A stretch of DNA of 64,000 bases from an uncultured bacterium (GTDB lineage Bacteria; Cyanobacteriota; Vampirovibrionia; Gastranaerophilales; Gastranaerophilaceae): the NCBI GenBank assembly GCA_900547155.1, contig URFH01000011.1:1-64000 (forward strand), read 5' to 3'. How positions within the stretch are numbered: position 1 is the first letter of the stretch; each line of letters starts with the position of its first letter. The notes beneath the pieces are model-generated. The model ran no database searches. It had not been told where the DNA came from and worked only from the letters and a program-made list of their open reading frames with translations. A program made the translations under genes and the position numbers. Positions 51,767 to 60,961 of the stretch are shown here, piece by piece.

Positions 51767-52724
51767 GCTCTAAATCGTATAAATGGCATTGAACCTTTGA
51801 CCCGTCAGCAAAACAACGAGTTTCGGGGTAAGTTTTTGTGCAAATCTCCATACAACGCTCACAGCGCGGTGCAAACGGGCAGCCTTCGATTTTGTCTGTG
51901 ATAGAGGGGGGCTGGCCTTCAATTGTTTCGATTTTGTCTGAATTTATGTCCAGGATAACCTTTAAAAGTGCCTTTGTGTAAGGATGTTTTGGGTTTTTAA
52001 AGAGTTCGTCTTTTGACGCAAACTCCACAATCCGCCCTGCGTACATAACCGCGATTTTATCTGCATTCTGGGCAACAATCCCCATGTCGTGTGTAATTAA
52101 AATTATTGAAATATCAGATTTTGCCTTAATTTCTCGTAAAATCTCCATAATCTGCGCCTGAACAGTTACATCCAGCGCTGTTGTGGGCTCGTCGGCAATG
52201 ATTATTTGCGCGTTGCACGCAAGCGCCATTGCGATAATTACGCGCTGCTTCATCCCGCCTGAAAATTCGTGCGGATATGCGCTGAGTTTTTCGCGTGCGT
52301 CGGGGATTTTTACCCGCTCCAGCGCCGCAATGGCAATTTCTTTCGCTTCTTTGCCCTTTTTGCCCTGATGGATTTCAATAACCTCCAAAAGCTGGTCGCC
52401 TATTGTGTATAAAGGGTCAAGCGAGGTCATCGGATCCTGCGGAATGAGCGCAATTTTCTTTCCGCGGATTTTTTGCATGGCTTTTTGGGGCAATTTTAAA
52501 AGGTTTTCGCCCTCAAAAATAACCTCTCCGCCTGTGATTATTGCATTTTCGGGCAAAAGGTTCAACACAGCCATTGAAGAAAGCGTTTTTCCGCTTCCGG
52601 ATTCGCCTACTATGGCTAACGTTTCGCCTTTTTTAAGCTCAAAACCGACATTATGCACGGCCTGCGCATATCCGTCGAGGAAATTGAACCCGATATTCAG
52701 ATTTTTTACTGCAAGGAGAGCCAT
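51756..52724 (-). CDS. peptide/nickel-type ABC transporter ATPase (OppD/DppD-like)
   Basis: 322 residues. Walker A GESGSGKT, Q loop PQDPMTSLDPLYTIG, signature FSGGMKQRV, Walker B IIIADEPTTALDV, and the C-terminal oligopeptide-binding extension with CPFAPRCERCMEIC, a cysteine set that in this family can hold an Fe-S cluster. Powers import of peptides or similar; permeases and binding protein are not adjacent, and no OppF partner is seen. It is coupled to dapF (TAATG), so expression follows diaminopimelate synthesis. Confidence 0.92.
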   Translation of the reverse strand: MALLAVKNLNIGFNFLDGYAQAVHNVGFELKKGETLAIVGESGSGKTLSSMAVLNLLPENAIITGGEVIFEGENLLKLPQKAMQKIRGKKIALIPQDPMTSLDPLYTIGDQLLEVIEIHQGKKGKEAKEIAIAALERVKIPDAREKLSAYPHEFSGGMKQRVIIAMALACNAQIIIADEPTTALDVTVQAQIMEILREIKAKSDISIILITHDMGIVAQNADKIAVMYAGRIVEFASKDELFKNPKHPYTKALLKVILDINSDKIETIEGQPPSITDKIEGCPFAPRCERCMEICTKTYPETRCFADGSKVQCHLYDLEPNT

Positions 52725-53566
52725 TAAACGTCAATAGTTCCTTCAAAAACGTATTGTGCATCACCTGTCATGAATACGTCAAAGTCAGGATTTTGTAAAT
52801 TGCCCGCCCATTCAATTGTTAAAACGCCGCCGGGCAGGTTTACTTTGACTTTGTTGTTGCAATGGCCGTTTAAAATTGCCGCAACTGCACTTGCGCAGGC
52901 GCCCGTGCCGCATGCAAGCGTTATTCCGCAGCCACGCTCCCAAACATCGACGCTGATTTCGGAATTTGAAAGGATTTTTACAAATTCCACGTTGGTTTTT
53001 TCAGGGAAAAGCGGATGGTGCTCCAGCGCACCGCCGAATTCCTTTGCCAGCGCTTTTGCGTCACCGTCAGTGAAAATTACGCAATGCGGGTTGCCCATGC
53101 TCACTGCGTTTACAAGAAAATCTTTTCCGCAGGCTTCAAGTTTGCAATTCTGGCTGCATTCGCCTTTAAACGGGATTTTTTCAGGCGTTAGAACGGGTTT
53201 TGACATGTTTACTTTGACTTTTCCGTCGTCTAAGACCTCCGGAACTATTATTCCTGCAAGGGTTTCGACGCTGAATTCTTTTTTATTGATGATTTTTTTG
53301 TCATAAACGAATTTTGCAAAACATCTCATCCCGTTTCCGCACATCTGGGCGGTTGAGCCGTCAGACTGGTAAAAAAGCCAGCCCAAATCGGCTTTTTCGG
53401 ATTCGACAGGAACAAAAATCCCGTCTGCGCCGATTCCGAAATTCCTGTCGCAGAGTTTTATTGCCGCTTCGGGGAATTTTTCGCTTACTTTGTCGAATTC
53501 GCTTTTTTCAATAAGTATGAAGTCGTTTCCGAGCCCTTGCATTTTGGTGAAATTGATTTTTGTCAT
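52724..53566 (-). CDS. dapF: diaminopimelate epimerase
   Basis: 280 residues. Converts LL- to meso-diaminopimelate for lysine and peptidoglycan synthesis. The two catalytic cysteines are at C76 (QMCGNGMRC) and C219 (LACGTGACAS), with GLGNDFILIE near the N-terminus. GGAA precedes ATG 53566. Its stop overlaps the ABC ATPase start by one base. Confidence 0.96.
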   Translation of the reverse strand: MTKINFTKMQGLGNDFILIEKSEFDKVSEKFPEAAIKLCDRNFGIGADGIFVPVESEKADLGWLFYQSDGSTAQMCGNGMRCFAKFVYDKKIINKKEFSVETLAGIIVPEVLDDGKVKVNMSKPVLTPEKIPFKGECSQNCKLEACGKDFLVNAVSMGNPHCVIFTDGDAKALAKEFGGALEHHPLFPEKTNVEFVKILSNSEISVDVWERGCGITLACGTGACASAVAAILNGHCNNKVKVNLPGGVLTIEWAGNLQNPDFDVFMTGDAQYVFEGTIDV

Positions 53567-53648
53567 ATAAAAATTCCTTTTTTCTTTTAGAATTGGTTAT
53601 TTATTATAATAATTTTGATTTTTGCCGCCCCTTGCAACCCTAAAACGG

Positions 53649-53733
53649 GCTGTCATTCCGGGCTTGACCTGGAATCGCAAGGTTGAAGTCGCCAAACATC
53701 GCCCCTGCGGCCCTGAAACAAGTTCAGGGTGAC
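53649..53733. repeat. dispersed repeat E fragment
   Basis: TGTCATTCCGGGCTTGACC to GAATCGCAAGGTTGAAG and CCCTGAAACAAGTTCAGGGT, one diverged unit in the dapF-LOG spacer. Confidence 0.65.
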
Positions 53734-53770
53734 AATACTATTTTCTTCCTGATTCATTGTACCATATTCG

Positions 53771-53798
53771 TTTACATTTCGTAGTTTTTTAATATACT
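53771..53798 (+). promoter_or_regulatory. promoter giving leaderless LOG-family mRNA
   Basis: -35 TTTACA (53771-53776), 16-bp spacer, -10 TATACT (53793-53798), six bases, ATG. Confidence 0.65.
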
Positions 53799-53804
53799 TT
53801 TATT

Positions 53805-54392
53805 ATGATAAAAAATGTATGTATTTTTGCGTCTTCGTGTAATTTTCTTGAAGACAGTTATTATAAAGAAGCTGAAAAACTCGGGAAACTGCTTGCTGAA
53901 AACGGGTTTGACCTTGTTTACGGGGGAAGTTGTCTGGGGCTGATGTGGGCCTGCGCCTCGCAAATGAAGGAAAACGGCGGCAAAATCACAGGCGTAATGC
54001 CCCAAAAACTTAAAGATATGGACGTTTCCACCGATTATTGCGATGAATTCATTGTAACTCCCTGTATGCGAACCCGAAAAGACCGGATGGACAAGCTTTC
54101 TGACGCTTTAATTGCGCTTGCGGGCGGGTTTGGCACTCTGGAGGAGCTTTCTGAAATGATTGTCCAAAAACAGCTCGGTTACAACAATAAAGCCATTGTA
54201 ATCCTTAACACGAACGGGTTTTATGACAAACTTCTCGAGTTTTTTGAGGTGATTATTGAAGAAAAATTTGCAAATAAAAAGGCTGCGAACCTTTATTTTG
54301 TCGCAAAAACGCCTGAAGAAGCGGTTAATTACCTGAAAAATTACAAACCCGGGGATTTTTCAATAACGAAAGAGGACATTTATTCACGCTAG
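53805..54392 (+). CDS. LOG family protein (cytokinin riboside 5'-monophosphate phosphoribohydrolase-like)
   Basis: 195 residues of the TIGR00730/LOG family. Motifs: YGGSCLGLMWACAS, MRTRKDRMDKLSDA and AGGFGTLEELSE, the last being the PGGxGTxxE nucleotide-binding signature. These enzymes release adenine-type bases from nucleoside 5'-monophosphates; the bacterial role is usually uncertain. The ATG is six bases after TATACT without a Shine-Dalgarno. The gene overlaps the convergent phosphopantetheinyl transferase by 68 bp. Confidence 0.93.
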   Translation: MIKNVCIFASSCNFLEDSYYKEAEKLGKLLAENGFDLVYGGSCLGLMWACASQMKENGGKITGVMPQKLKDMDVSTDYCDEFIVTPCMRTRKDRMDKLSDALIALAGGFGTLEELSEMIVQKQLGYNNKAIVILNTNGFYDKLLEFFEVIIEEKFANKKAANLYFVAKTPEEAVNYLKNYKPGDFSITKEDIYSR

Positions 54393-54945
54393 GCGCTCCC
54401 GTGGCATTTTCCGGCGGTAAAATTTCAAATATTTCAAGCCCTGAAAGAATTTCGGCCGAATCAGACGAACAAATTCCCAGCATAAAATCCTCAAAAATTT
54501 CCGCATTAAACTTTGAAACCGGCTTCTGCTGGAGCTTTACAGTCGCTTCATATTCTGTCCACTGGCGGTAGAATTCTTTTTTTTCGATTTTTTCGGGCGT
54601 TTTTTTCCAGAATCTGTAAATCATCTCGAAATTACGCTCTTTCATCACCTCAATGTCAATCCCCGCAGGCTTTTTGTCAAAAACAGCCATAACAATATTT
54701 TTTGTGTGCGAAAGACTGAAAAAAACTTCGTCGTTTTCAAGTGACGGTTTTTTGTTTTTGAGCACAATCTGCGGATTTTCTATTTTGAAGCGGGTTTTGA
54801 GGACATATTTGAGCAAAAAACGCCCCAGAGCAAATTCAATTCGCCTTTTTTCGCATTTAAAACTGCGCCCCTCCATATAGTCGTCAAGAAAGGTGCTGTC
54901 TGCGTTTTCAAGAAATTTATCCGAGTTTATGAAGTAAATTTCCAT
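54325..54945 (-). CDS. 4'-phosphopantetheinyl transferase, Sfp type
   Basis: 206 residues. Activates carrier proteins by adding phosphopantetheine from CoA. Sfp-type motifs: FSLSHTKNIVMAVF, the magnesium-binding AGIDIEVMKER and WTEYEATVKL (usual WxxKEAxxK). The last about 22 codons read through the end of the convergent LOG gene and resemble no family sequence, so the functional end may have been altered by stop-codon loss. It follows ridA by 8 bp in the same operon (AGG near ATG). Confidence 0.85.
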   Translation of the reverse strand: MEIYFINSDKFLENADSTFLDDYMEGRSFKCEKRRIEFALGRFLLKYVLKTRFKIENPQIVLKNKKPSLENDEVFFSLSHTKNIVMAVFDKKPAGIDIEVMKERNFEMIYRFWKKTPEKIEKKEFYRQWTEYEATVKLQQKPVSKFNAEIFEDFMLGICSSDSAEILSGLEIFEILPPENATGAPSVNKCPLSLLKNPRVCNFSGN

Positions 54946-54953
54946 GGAAAAAC

Positions 54954-55328
54954 CTATTTTACGGCGATTATTTCAATCTCCACAAGCCCGTTTTTGGGCA
55001 ATTCTTTCACGGCAACGCACGAGCGGGCGGGTTTTGAGGTGAAATATTGCGCATAAACCCCGTTGAAAGTAGCAAAATCACTCATATTTGCCAGAAAACA
55101 GGTGGTTTTTACAACATCCTCAAGCCCGTATCCTGCCTGAGAAAGCACCTCTTTAATGTTTTCGCAGCATTTTTTTGTCTGTTCTTCGATTGTTCCGTTC
55201 AAAAATTCGCCGGTTTTTGCGTCGAGCGCGATTTGCCCCGAGCAATAAAGCGTGTTTCCGGCCAAAATTGCCTGTGAATACGGGCCTATGGGCGCCGGTG
55301 CTGCTTCTGTCAGTATAATTTTCTTCAT
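54954..55328 (-). CDS. ridA: RidA family enamine/imine deaminase
   Basis: 124 residues. Hydrolyses reactive 2-aminoacrylate and 2-aminocrotonate released by PLP enzymes. Family motifs GPYSQAILAGNTLYCSGQIALD and ARSCVAVKELPKNGLVEIE include the active-site arginine and glutamate. It lies 53 bp after ilvA, whose product makes exactly these intermediates, so the operon pairs producer and detoxifier. Confidence 0.95.
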   Translation of the reverse strand: MKKIILTEAAPAPIGPYSQAILAGNTLYCSGQIALDAKTGEFLNGTIEEQTKKCCENIKEVLSQAGYGLEDVVKTTCFLANMSDFATFNGVYAQYFTSKPARSCVAVKELPKNGLVEIEIIAVK

Positions 55329-55381
55329 AATTTCCTCTTTCGTCTAATCGGTTGCTGCTGGCTCGTTTTAAGGCGATTTAA

Positions 55382-56584
55382 CTATTTTTCTCCGGTGAGT
55401 TTGTACCCTGCGTCGCACAGCGCTTTTTTGATTTCGCACAGATGGCGCAGATTCCTTGTTTCCATTGAGATTTTCAGGTAACAATCGTTAATATCCGTGT
55501 TTTCGCCGCCCTGATTGTGCCTTACGCGGATTACATTTGCGCCCAAATCGGCAATTATGCGCGAAACCTCTTTTAACTGGCCGGGTTTGTCGAGCATTTC
55601 GATTGTCAAATCCGCAATTCTGCCCGATTTCAAAAGCCCGCGGTTTATTACGCGCGAAAGAATATTTACGTCGATATTTCCGCCCGAAACTATACAAACC
55701 GTCTTTTTGCCCTCAATCGGCAGCTTTTTGAACATTGCAGCCGCAACGCTCAGGGCTCCGGCGCCTTCTGCGACGAGTTTCTGGTGCTCCATCAGGGTCA
55801 AAACCGCCGTGGCAATTTCATCATCTGTAACAGTCACGATTTTATCCACATATTTTTCGCAAAGGGCAAAAGTGTTCTCGCCGGGCATTTTTACGGCAGT
55901 TCCGTCGGCAAAAGTGTGCACTGCGGGCAATTCCGTCCTTTTATGATGTTCAATTGAATAATACATGCTTCCTGCGCCGGCTGCCTGCACGCCGTAAACT
56001 TTACATTCCGGTTTTAGCATTTTTATTGTGTAAGCAATGCCTGAAATCAACCCGCCGCCGCCAATTGGCACAATAACCGCCTCAACTTCGGGCAATTGTT
56101 CCAAAACTTCAAGCGCAATCGTGCCCTGACCGGCGATTACCTCAATATCGTCGAACGGATGGATAAATTCTGCGCCTGTTTCCTGCTGGCATTGAACAGC
56201 TTCATTGTAAGCATCGTCATAAACTCCGTCAACAAGGCAAATTTGGGCGCCGTAGCTTTTTGTTGCTTCAATTTTTGAAATCGGTGCGGTGCTGGGGATG
56301 AAAATTTTGGATTGAATCCCGTTTTTTTGCGCTGCAAGCGCCACTCCCTGCGCATGGTTCCCCGCTGAGCAGGCGATAATGCCCTTTTTTTTCTGTTCAT
56401 CTGAAAGCCGGGCGATTTTCGCGTAAGCGCCCCGCACCTTGAAAGAACCTGTTTTCTGGAGGTTTTCGGATTTTAAGTAAATCTCGCTGTTTTTTGCTAA
56501 ATCCGGCGCAAAAATCAAATCTGTTTTACGAATTACATCTTTTAATAAATGTTCGGCTTTTTTGACCTTGTCGATTGTAAGCAT
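55382..56584 (-). CDS. ilvA: threonine ammonia-lyase with ACT domain
   Basis: 400 residues. PLP-dependent conversion of threonine to 2-oxobutanoate. The PLP lysine is K49 (GSFKVRGAYAKI), the phosphate loop is IGGGGLISG, and one ACT domain lies at about 325-400. A single ACT and this length match the short, TdcB-like/allosteric form. CGGAGT precedes ATG 56584. First gene of the ilvA-ridA-Sfp operon, divergent from tetR. Confidence 0.94.
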   Translation of the reverse strand: MLTIDKVKKAEHLLKDVIRKTDLIFAPDLAKNSEIYLKSENLQKTGSFKVRGAYAKIARLSDEQKKKGIIACSAGNHAQGVALAAQKNGIQSKIFIPSTAPISKIEATKSYGAQICLVDGVYDDAYNEAVQCQQETGAEFIHPFDDIEVIAGQGTIALEVLEQLPEVEAVIVPIGGGGLISGIAYTIKMLKPECKVYGVQAAGAGSMYYSIEHHKRTELPAVHTFADGTAVKMPGENTFALCEKYVDKIVTVTDDEIATAVLTLMEHQKLVAEGAGALSVAAAMFKKLPIEGKKTVCIVSGGNIDVNILSRVINRGLLKSGRIADLTIEMLDKPGQLKEVSRIIADLGANVIRVRHNQGGENTDINDCYLKISMETRNLRHLCEIKKALCDAGYKLTGEK

Positions 56585-56613
56585 TTTAAACTCCGTTGTT
56601 TGTGGCTCTTACT

Positions 56614-56622
56614 AATATAGCA
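56614..56622 (-). promoter_or_regulatory. ilvA promoter, extended -10
   Basis: TGCTATATT on the minus strand; start near 56607, giving a short leader with CGGAGT. Confidence 0.55.
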
Positions 56623-56659
56623 ATTTTAACCGGATATTGTAAAGTAATTCTTATGAAAT

Positions 56660-56688
56660 TTGACTAAATCAAACGTTTGTTTTATAAT
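56660..56688 (+). promoter_or_regulatory. tetR promoter with operator palindrome
   Basis: -35 TTGACT (56660-56665), 17-bp spacer, -10 TATAAT (56683-56688). The palindrome CAAACGTTTG (56670-56679) fills the spacer, ideal for autorepression by the TetR protein. Six bases after the -10 is GTG, an in-frame start. Confidence 0.75.
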
Positions 56689-56694
56689 CAAAAT

Positions 56695-57321
56695 GTGCAA
56701 AAGTCTAAATCAGAAAATTCAAAAGAAAAAATCCTCGCTGCGGCAACCAAACTCTTTGCCCAAAAAGGCTTTGACGGCGTAAGTATTCGTGAAATCTGTA
56801 AAGAAGCTGAAGTTAATATCTGCATGATTTCGTATTACTGGGGCGGGAAAAAAGAGCTTTATCAGGGCATTATTGAGGATTTGCTCGAGCGTCAGATTGC
56901 ATATACAAAAACATTTTTAAATTATGACCAATCCCCCTCTCAGATGAGCACAAAAGAGAAAATCGAGCTTTTGTTTTTGATAACTGATAAATTTATCGAC
57001 TATTTTTATTCAAATATTTCCAGCGACCTGATAATACTTCTTTTAAAAGAGCAGCAAAAGCCCAGATTTTTTGCGACCTCGCCTGCTTTTAGCTATTTAA
57101 GGGAACTTGTTGCGAGCCTTTTAAACAAAAAGCCTGATGACAGAGAAATTATTTTCAAAACCCTGTTCATTATTGCCCAGATAAATTCTCCGCGAATTTT
57201 AGCCGGTTTTTCGCTCAGGCTGCTCGGTCGGGAGGAATTTAACCAAGAAGACATTAAAATCATAAAAGAAAATGTAAAATTTTACATCAATGCACTAATA
57301 AAGGAGGCCCGAATTGATTAA
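56695..57321 (+). CDS. TetR family repressor of the efflux operon
   Basis: 208 residues from GTG 56695; the frame extends to 56677 but that lies inside the promoter. N-terminal HTH: KEKILAAATKLFAQKGFDGVSIREICKEA, NICMISYYWGGKKELYQ. The ligand domain resembles CecR (YbiH), which controls ybhGFSR in E. coli. The mRNA is predicted leaderless (GTG six bases after TATAAT). It overlaps the next gene by 8 bp. Confidence 0.9.
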   Translation: MQKSKSENSKEKILAAATKLFAQKGFDGVSIREICKEAEVNICMISYYWGGKKELYQGIIEDLLERQIAYTKTFLNYDQSPSQMSTKEKIELLFLITDKFIDYFYSNISSDLIILLLKEQQKPRFFATSPAFSYLRELVASLLNKKPDDREIIFKTLFIIAQINSPRILAGFSLRLLGREEFNQEDIKIIKENVKFYINALIKEARID

Positions 57322-58630
57322 AAAGATTGTGGCGGCTTTTGTACTCCTGTTTCTTTCCCAGAGCGCTTTTGCGGTGAATGTAGAAGAGTTGAATACCGGA
57401 TTTTTTACGCGATTTAACGATGATTGCCTGAATTATTACATCGAAACTGCCCTAAAAAATAATTATGACCTGAAAAAGGCAGGAAATGTTGTCGAGCAGT
57501 ACAGGCAACAGGCAAAGTATTCGCTGGGCAAGGAACTTCCCTCGTTGAGTGTAAGCGCAAACTATCTGGGTGTGCATGTTCCAAGGCTTGATAACTTCCA
57601 GCTCGGGCAAAATGCATTTATTTTGCCGTTTATAGCGAATTATGAGCCTGATTTTCTTTTAAAGAACCGCGACAAAACCCGCAGCGCAAAAAAAGCTTAC
57701 GAAGCGGCAATTTATGAAGAAAAATCTGTTTATATTTCGTTACTGGGCGATGTTGCGGCAGTTTATACAAATATTTTGCAATACGATTATCTCATAGAGC
57801 TGCAAAATGAAAGTGTTAAAGCTTTGCAGGGCGTGTATCTTGCCGACTCCGGAAAGTATGCGCGCGGCGTGATTAACAGCACAGAATTGCATCTTTCAAA
57901 ACAGAATCTGGAAAATGCAGACTCACAGCTGAAAAAACTTGAGAAAGAGCGTGATACACTGCTTATGCAGCTTGCTGTTCTGTGCGGGCTTTCTCCTGAC
58001 TGCATTAATAATTTGCAAAGGGGCACTCTTGCAGCGTTTGAATATTCGGGAGAAATACCATCCGGGGTCGTTTCCGACGTTATTTATTCAAGACCCGACG
58101 TTATGAAAGCAGAAAAGAACCTTGAGAAAGCGAAAATTGATGTGCGGATAGCAAGGAAAGAATTTTTGCCGTCTTTTAACATAACAGGTGTTTGGATTTT
58201 CAACACAATCGCACCGGGCAGCTTTTTCTCCTGGGAATCTTCACTTGCGTCTATTTTAGCAGGTGCAACGCAGGATATTTTCAAAGGCGGTATGAAAGTT
58301 GCAAATTTACGCATGCAAAAAGCAAAATATGAAGAGCTTTTCAACGAATACAGGCAGGTTGATTTGAATGCAGTAAAAGAAGTTAACACAGCGCTTTGTA
58401 TTGTTAAGCAGGATACGGCTGTGGATAAAAATACTCTTTCAATCGTTCAATCTCAGAAAAAGATTTTTGAGAATGCAGAACGTAAATACAACCGCGGAGT
58501 GATTTCCACGCCTGATTATCTGAACGAATACAATAAACTCCTGTCCTCAAAGCAGGAAAGCGCACAGGCAAAAACACAGCGAATAGTTGATTATTTCACG
58601 CTTTATAAAGCTGTTGGAGGAAAATTATGA
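57314..58630 (+). CDS. TolC-like outer membrane efflux protein
   Basis: 438 residues with a signal peptide (IKKIVAAFVLLFLSQSAFA). The two outer-membrane-efflux repeats are visible (about 50-230 and 260-435) with the long helical segments of the TolC/NodT/OprM family (e.g. SARYPES-like region YARGVINSTELHLSKQNLE). TTG 57314 with AAAGGAGG upstream starts it inside the end of tetR. It would supply the outer membrane channel for the pump encoded next; the E. coli operon has no such gene and uses TolC encoded elsewhere. Confidence 0.92.
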   Translation: MIKKIVAAFVLLFLSQSAFAVNVEELNTGFFTRFNDDCLNYYIETALKNNYDLKKAGNVVEQYRQQAKYSLGKELPSLSVSANYLGVHVPRLDNFQLGQNAFILPFIANYEPDFLLKNRDKTRSAKKAYEAAIYEEKSVYISLLGDVAAVYTNILQYDYLIELQNESVKALQGVYLADSGKYARGVINSTELHLSKQNLENADSQLKKLEKERDTLLMQLAVLCGLSPDCINNLQRGTLAAFEYSGEIPSGVVSDVIYSRPDVMKAEKNLEKAKIDVRIARKEFLPSFNITGVWIFNTIAPGSFFSWESSLASILAGATQDIFKGGMKVANLRMQKAKYEELFNEYRQVDLNAVKEVNTALCIVKQDTAVDKNTLSIVQSQKKIFENAERKYNRGVISTPDYLNEYNKLLSSKQESAQAKTQRIVDYFTLYKAVGGKL

Positions 58631-59496
58631 AGAAAAAAATAGCAATACTTTTACTTATTCTTGCAATAATCGGGGCAGGTGTTTATTTTTTAACCCGCCA
58701 AAAGCCCAACCCTGACGAATTGACGCTTTACGGAAATATTGAAATACGTCAGGTAGATTTGAGTTTTCAGGTTTCCGGACAAATAGCTAAAATGCTTAAA
58801 GAAGAGGGCGACAGCGTTAAAAAAGGCGAACTGGTAGCTGTTCTCGATGATAAAGATTACAAATCAAATCTCCAGAAGGCTTCTGCGGAAGTTTCGCGCA
58901 CATTAGCGCTTAGTAAAGATGCAGCTTCAAAATATGAAAGACAGGCTCCGCTATGCGCTGACAACACTGTATCAAAACAGGAATGCGATACTCTTTTAAA
59001 TACAAAAGATAAAGCAAAAGCAGATTACGAAGCGGCAGTTGCGCAAAAAACTTATGCAAAAAATCAACTGGATTACACAAAAATATATGCACCTGAAGAA
59101 GGCACAGTTACGGTAAGGGTGCAGGAACCGGGTGCAACTGTAAACAAAAGCCAGGCCGTTTATACAATTTCCAAAACAAAACCTGTCTGGATACGTGCAT
59201 ACGTAAATGAAACCGATTTGGGCAATATAAAATACGGAATGAAAGCGAAGGTTTTAACAGACAGCATTAATCCGCAGACCGGAAAACAAAGAGAATACGA
59301 TGGCTATGTGGGTTATATTTCGCCTGTTGCGGAGTTTACGCCGAAAACTGTACAATCTACGGATTTAAGAACAAGCCTTGTTTACCGAATTCGTGTTTAT
59401 GTTGACGACATTGACGAATACCTCAGACAGGGCATGCCCACAACAATAAAAATTAACCTTCTTGAGAGCAAGCCAAATGCAAACAGTAGAAATTAA
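58627..59496 (+). CDS. HlyD family periplasmic adaptor (YbhG-like)
   Basis: 289 residues, one N-terminal membrane anchor (IAILLLILAIIGAGVYFLT), a lipoyl-like half-motif (VDLSFQVSGQIAKMLKEEGDSVKKGELVAVLDD), a coiled-coil hairpin and a beta-barrel domain (VRVQEPGATVNKSQAVYTIS). It bridges inner membrane transporter and TolC. ATGA overlap with the gene before, and 20-bp overlap with the ATPase gene after. Confidence 0.92.
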   Translation: MKKKIAILLLILAIIGAGVYFLTRQKPNPDELTLYGNIEIRQVDLSFQVSGQIAKMLKEEGDSVKKGELVAVLDDKDYKSNLQKASAEVSRTLALSKDAASKYERQAPLCADNTVSKQECDTLLNTKDKAKADYEAAVAQKTYAKNQLDYTKIYAPEEGTVTVRVQEPGATVNKSQAVYTISKTKPVWIRAYVNETDLGNIKYGMKAKVLTDSINPQTGKQREYDGYVGYISPVAEFTPKTVQSTDLRTSLVYRIRVYVDDIDEYLRQGMPTTIKINLLESKPNANSRN

Positions 59497-60961
59497 GAAT
59501 TTAATAAAAACTTTTGATTCTTCAACTGCAATTAATGACTTGAGCCTTAATATAGAAAAAGGCAAAATCACAGGGCTTATAGGCGCTGACGGTGCAGGAA
59601 AAACTACGCTGATAAGGCTGATTATAGGATTGATGCTGCCTGACAGCGGTGAAATATGCACGCTCGGCTTGAACCCCTCCACGCAAAAAGCAGAACTCAA
59701 TCTTAAAATCGGTTATATGCCTCAAAAATTCGGACTTTATGAAGATTTGACTGTTATAGAAAACCTCAGGCTGTATGCAGATTTAAAAAATGTTCCTTAT
59801 GACTTTGATAAACTTCTTGAGTTTACAAGCCTGAAACCTTTTCAGGACAGGCTCGCCGGAGCTTTGTCAGGCGGTATGAAGCAAAAACTCGGTCTTGCAT
59901 GCACGCTGCTTGGCTCTCCTGAATTTTTGGTTCTGGATGAGCCGTCAGTAGGTGTTGACCCGATTTCCCGACGTGAGCTTATGAAAATGGTCAAAGATAT
60001 GATTACGCCTGAAACTACTGTGCTATGGTCAACTGCTTATCTTGATGAAGCTCATAGTTTTGACACGGCAGTGGTTTTGGACAACGGCAGGGTAATTTAC
60101 AACGGAAAACCCTACGACCTTGCGCCGACAGCAAAAGAATTTGAAGAAAAAGTTATCAATCTAATGGGCGGGTATAAAAAAGAAAAATCCTTGATTGCAG
60201 AAAACTATACGCCTCTCAAGACGGACTTGGATTGTACGGTTGTAGCGGAAAATCTTGAAAAAAAATACGGAAATTTTTATGCAGTAAAAAACAATTCTTT
60301 CTGCATAAAAAAAGGCGAAATTTTCGGGCTTCTGGGGCCAAATGGTGCAGGAAAATCGACTTCGTTTAAGATGATGTGCGGATTAACAAAACCTACAAGC
60401 GGCACAGCAAGGCTCATGGGTATAGATATCATAAAAAATCCGGAAAAAGCCCGTGCAAATCTCGGATATATGGCCCAAAAATTCTCTTTGTACGGAAGTT
60501 TAACTGTCAAACAAAATCTCGAATTTTTTGCAGCTGCATATGGAATAGGACTTTTCGACAGAAAAAAACGCATTGATGAAATTATTAAAGTTTTTGGTTT
60601 TGAAAAAATTGAGAACCAAAAATCAGAGGATTTGCCTTTAGGGTTTAAACAACGGCTTTCTCTTGCCTGTGCATTGATTCACAACCCGCCGATACTCTTC
60701 CTTGATGAGCCGACATCGGGTGTTGATGTAGTGACGCGCCGTGATTTCTGGAACCATATCACCTCCCTTGCTGAAAAAGGGGTTACAATCCTCGTCACAA
60801 CGCACTTTATGGACGAAGCAGAGTACTGTGACAGAATAAGCCTGTTCTATCACGGTGAAACAATCGCCGTCGGCACCCCGCAGGAGCTGAAAAATCAAGC
60901 TAATGCTGATAATATGGAAGATACTTTTATCACACTGATTAAGGAGTCTGAAAAACAATGA
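59477..60961 (+). CDS. ybhF: ABC transporter ATPase with two fused nucleotide-binding domains (YbhF-like)
   Basis: 494 residues from ATG 59477 (an in-frame TTG at 59462 is the alternative). First domain: Walker A GADGAGKT (36-43), signature LSGGMKQKL, Walker B FLVLDEPSVGVDP. Second: Walker A GPNGAGKS (about 287-294), Walker B ILFLDEPTSGVD, but its signature is LPLGFKQRL instead of LSGGxxQR, so one composite ATP site may be weakened. Two fused domains serving two separate permeases is the YbhF arrangement. Confidence 0.94.
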   Translation: MQTVEIKNLIKTFDSSTAINDLSLNIEKGKITGLIGADGAGKTTLIRLIIGLMLPDSGEICTLGLNPSTQKAELNLKIGYMPQKFGLYEDLTVIENLRLYADLKNVPYDFDKLLEFTSLKPFQDRLAGALSGGMKQKLGLACTLLGSPEFLVLDEPSVGVDPISRRELMKMVKDMITPETTVLWSTAYLDEAHSFDTAVVLDNGRVIYNGKPYDLAPTAKEFEEKVINLMGGYKKEKSLIAENYTPLKTDLDCTVVAENLEKKYGNFYAVKNNSFCIKKGEIFGLLGPNGAGKSTSFKMMCGLTKPTSGTARLMGIDIIKNPEKARANLGYMAQKFSLYGSLTVKQNLEFFAAAYGIGLFDRKKRIDEIIKVFGFEKIENQKSEDLPLGFKQRLSLACALIHNPPILFLDEPTSGVDVVTRRDFWNHITSLAEKGVTILVTTHFMDEAEYCDRISLFYHGETIAVGTPQELKNQANADNMEDTFITLIKESEKQ

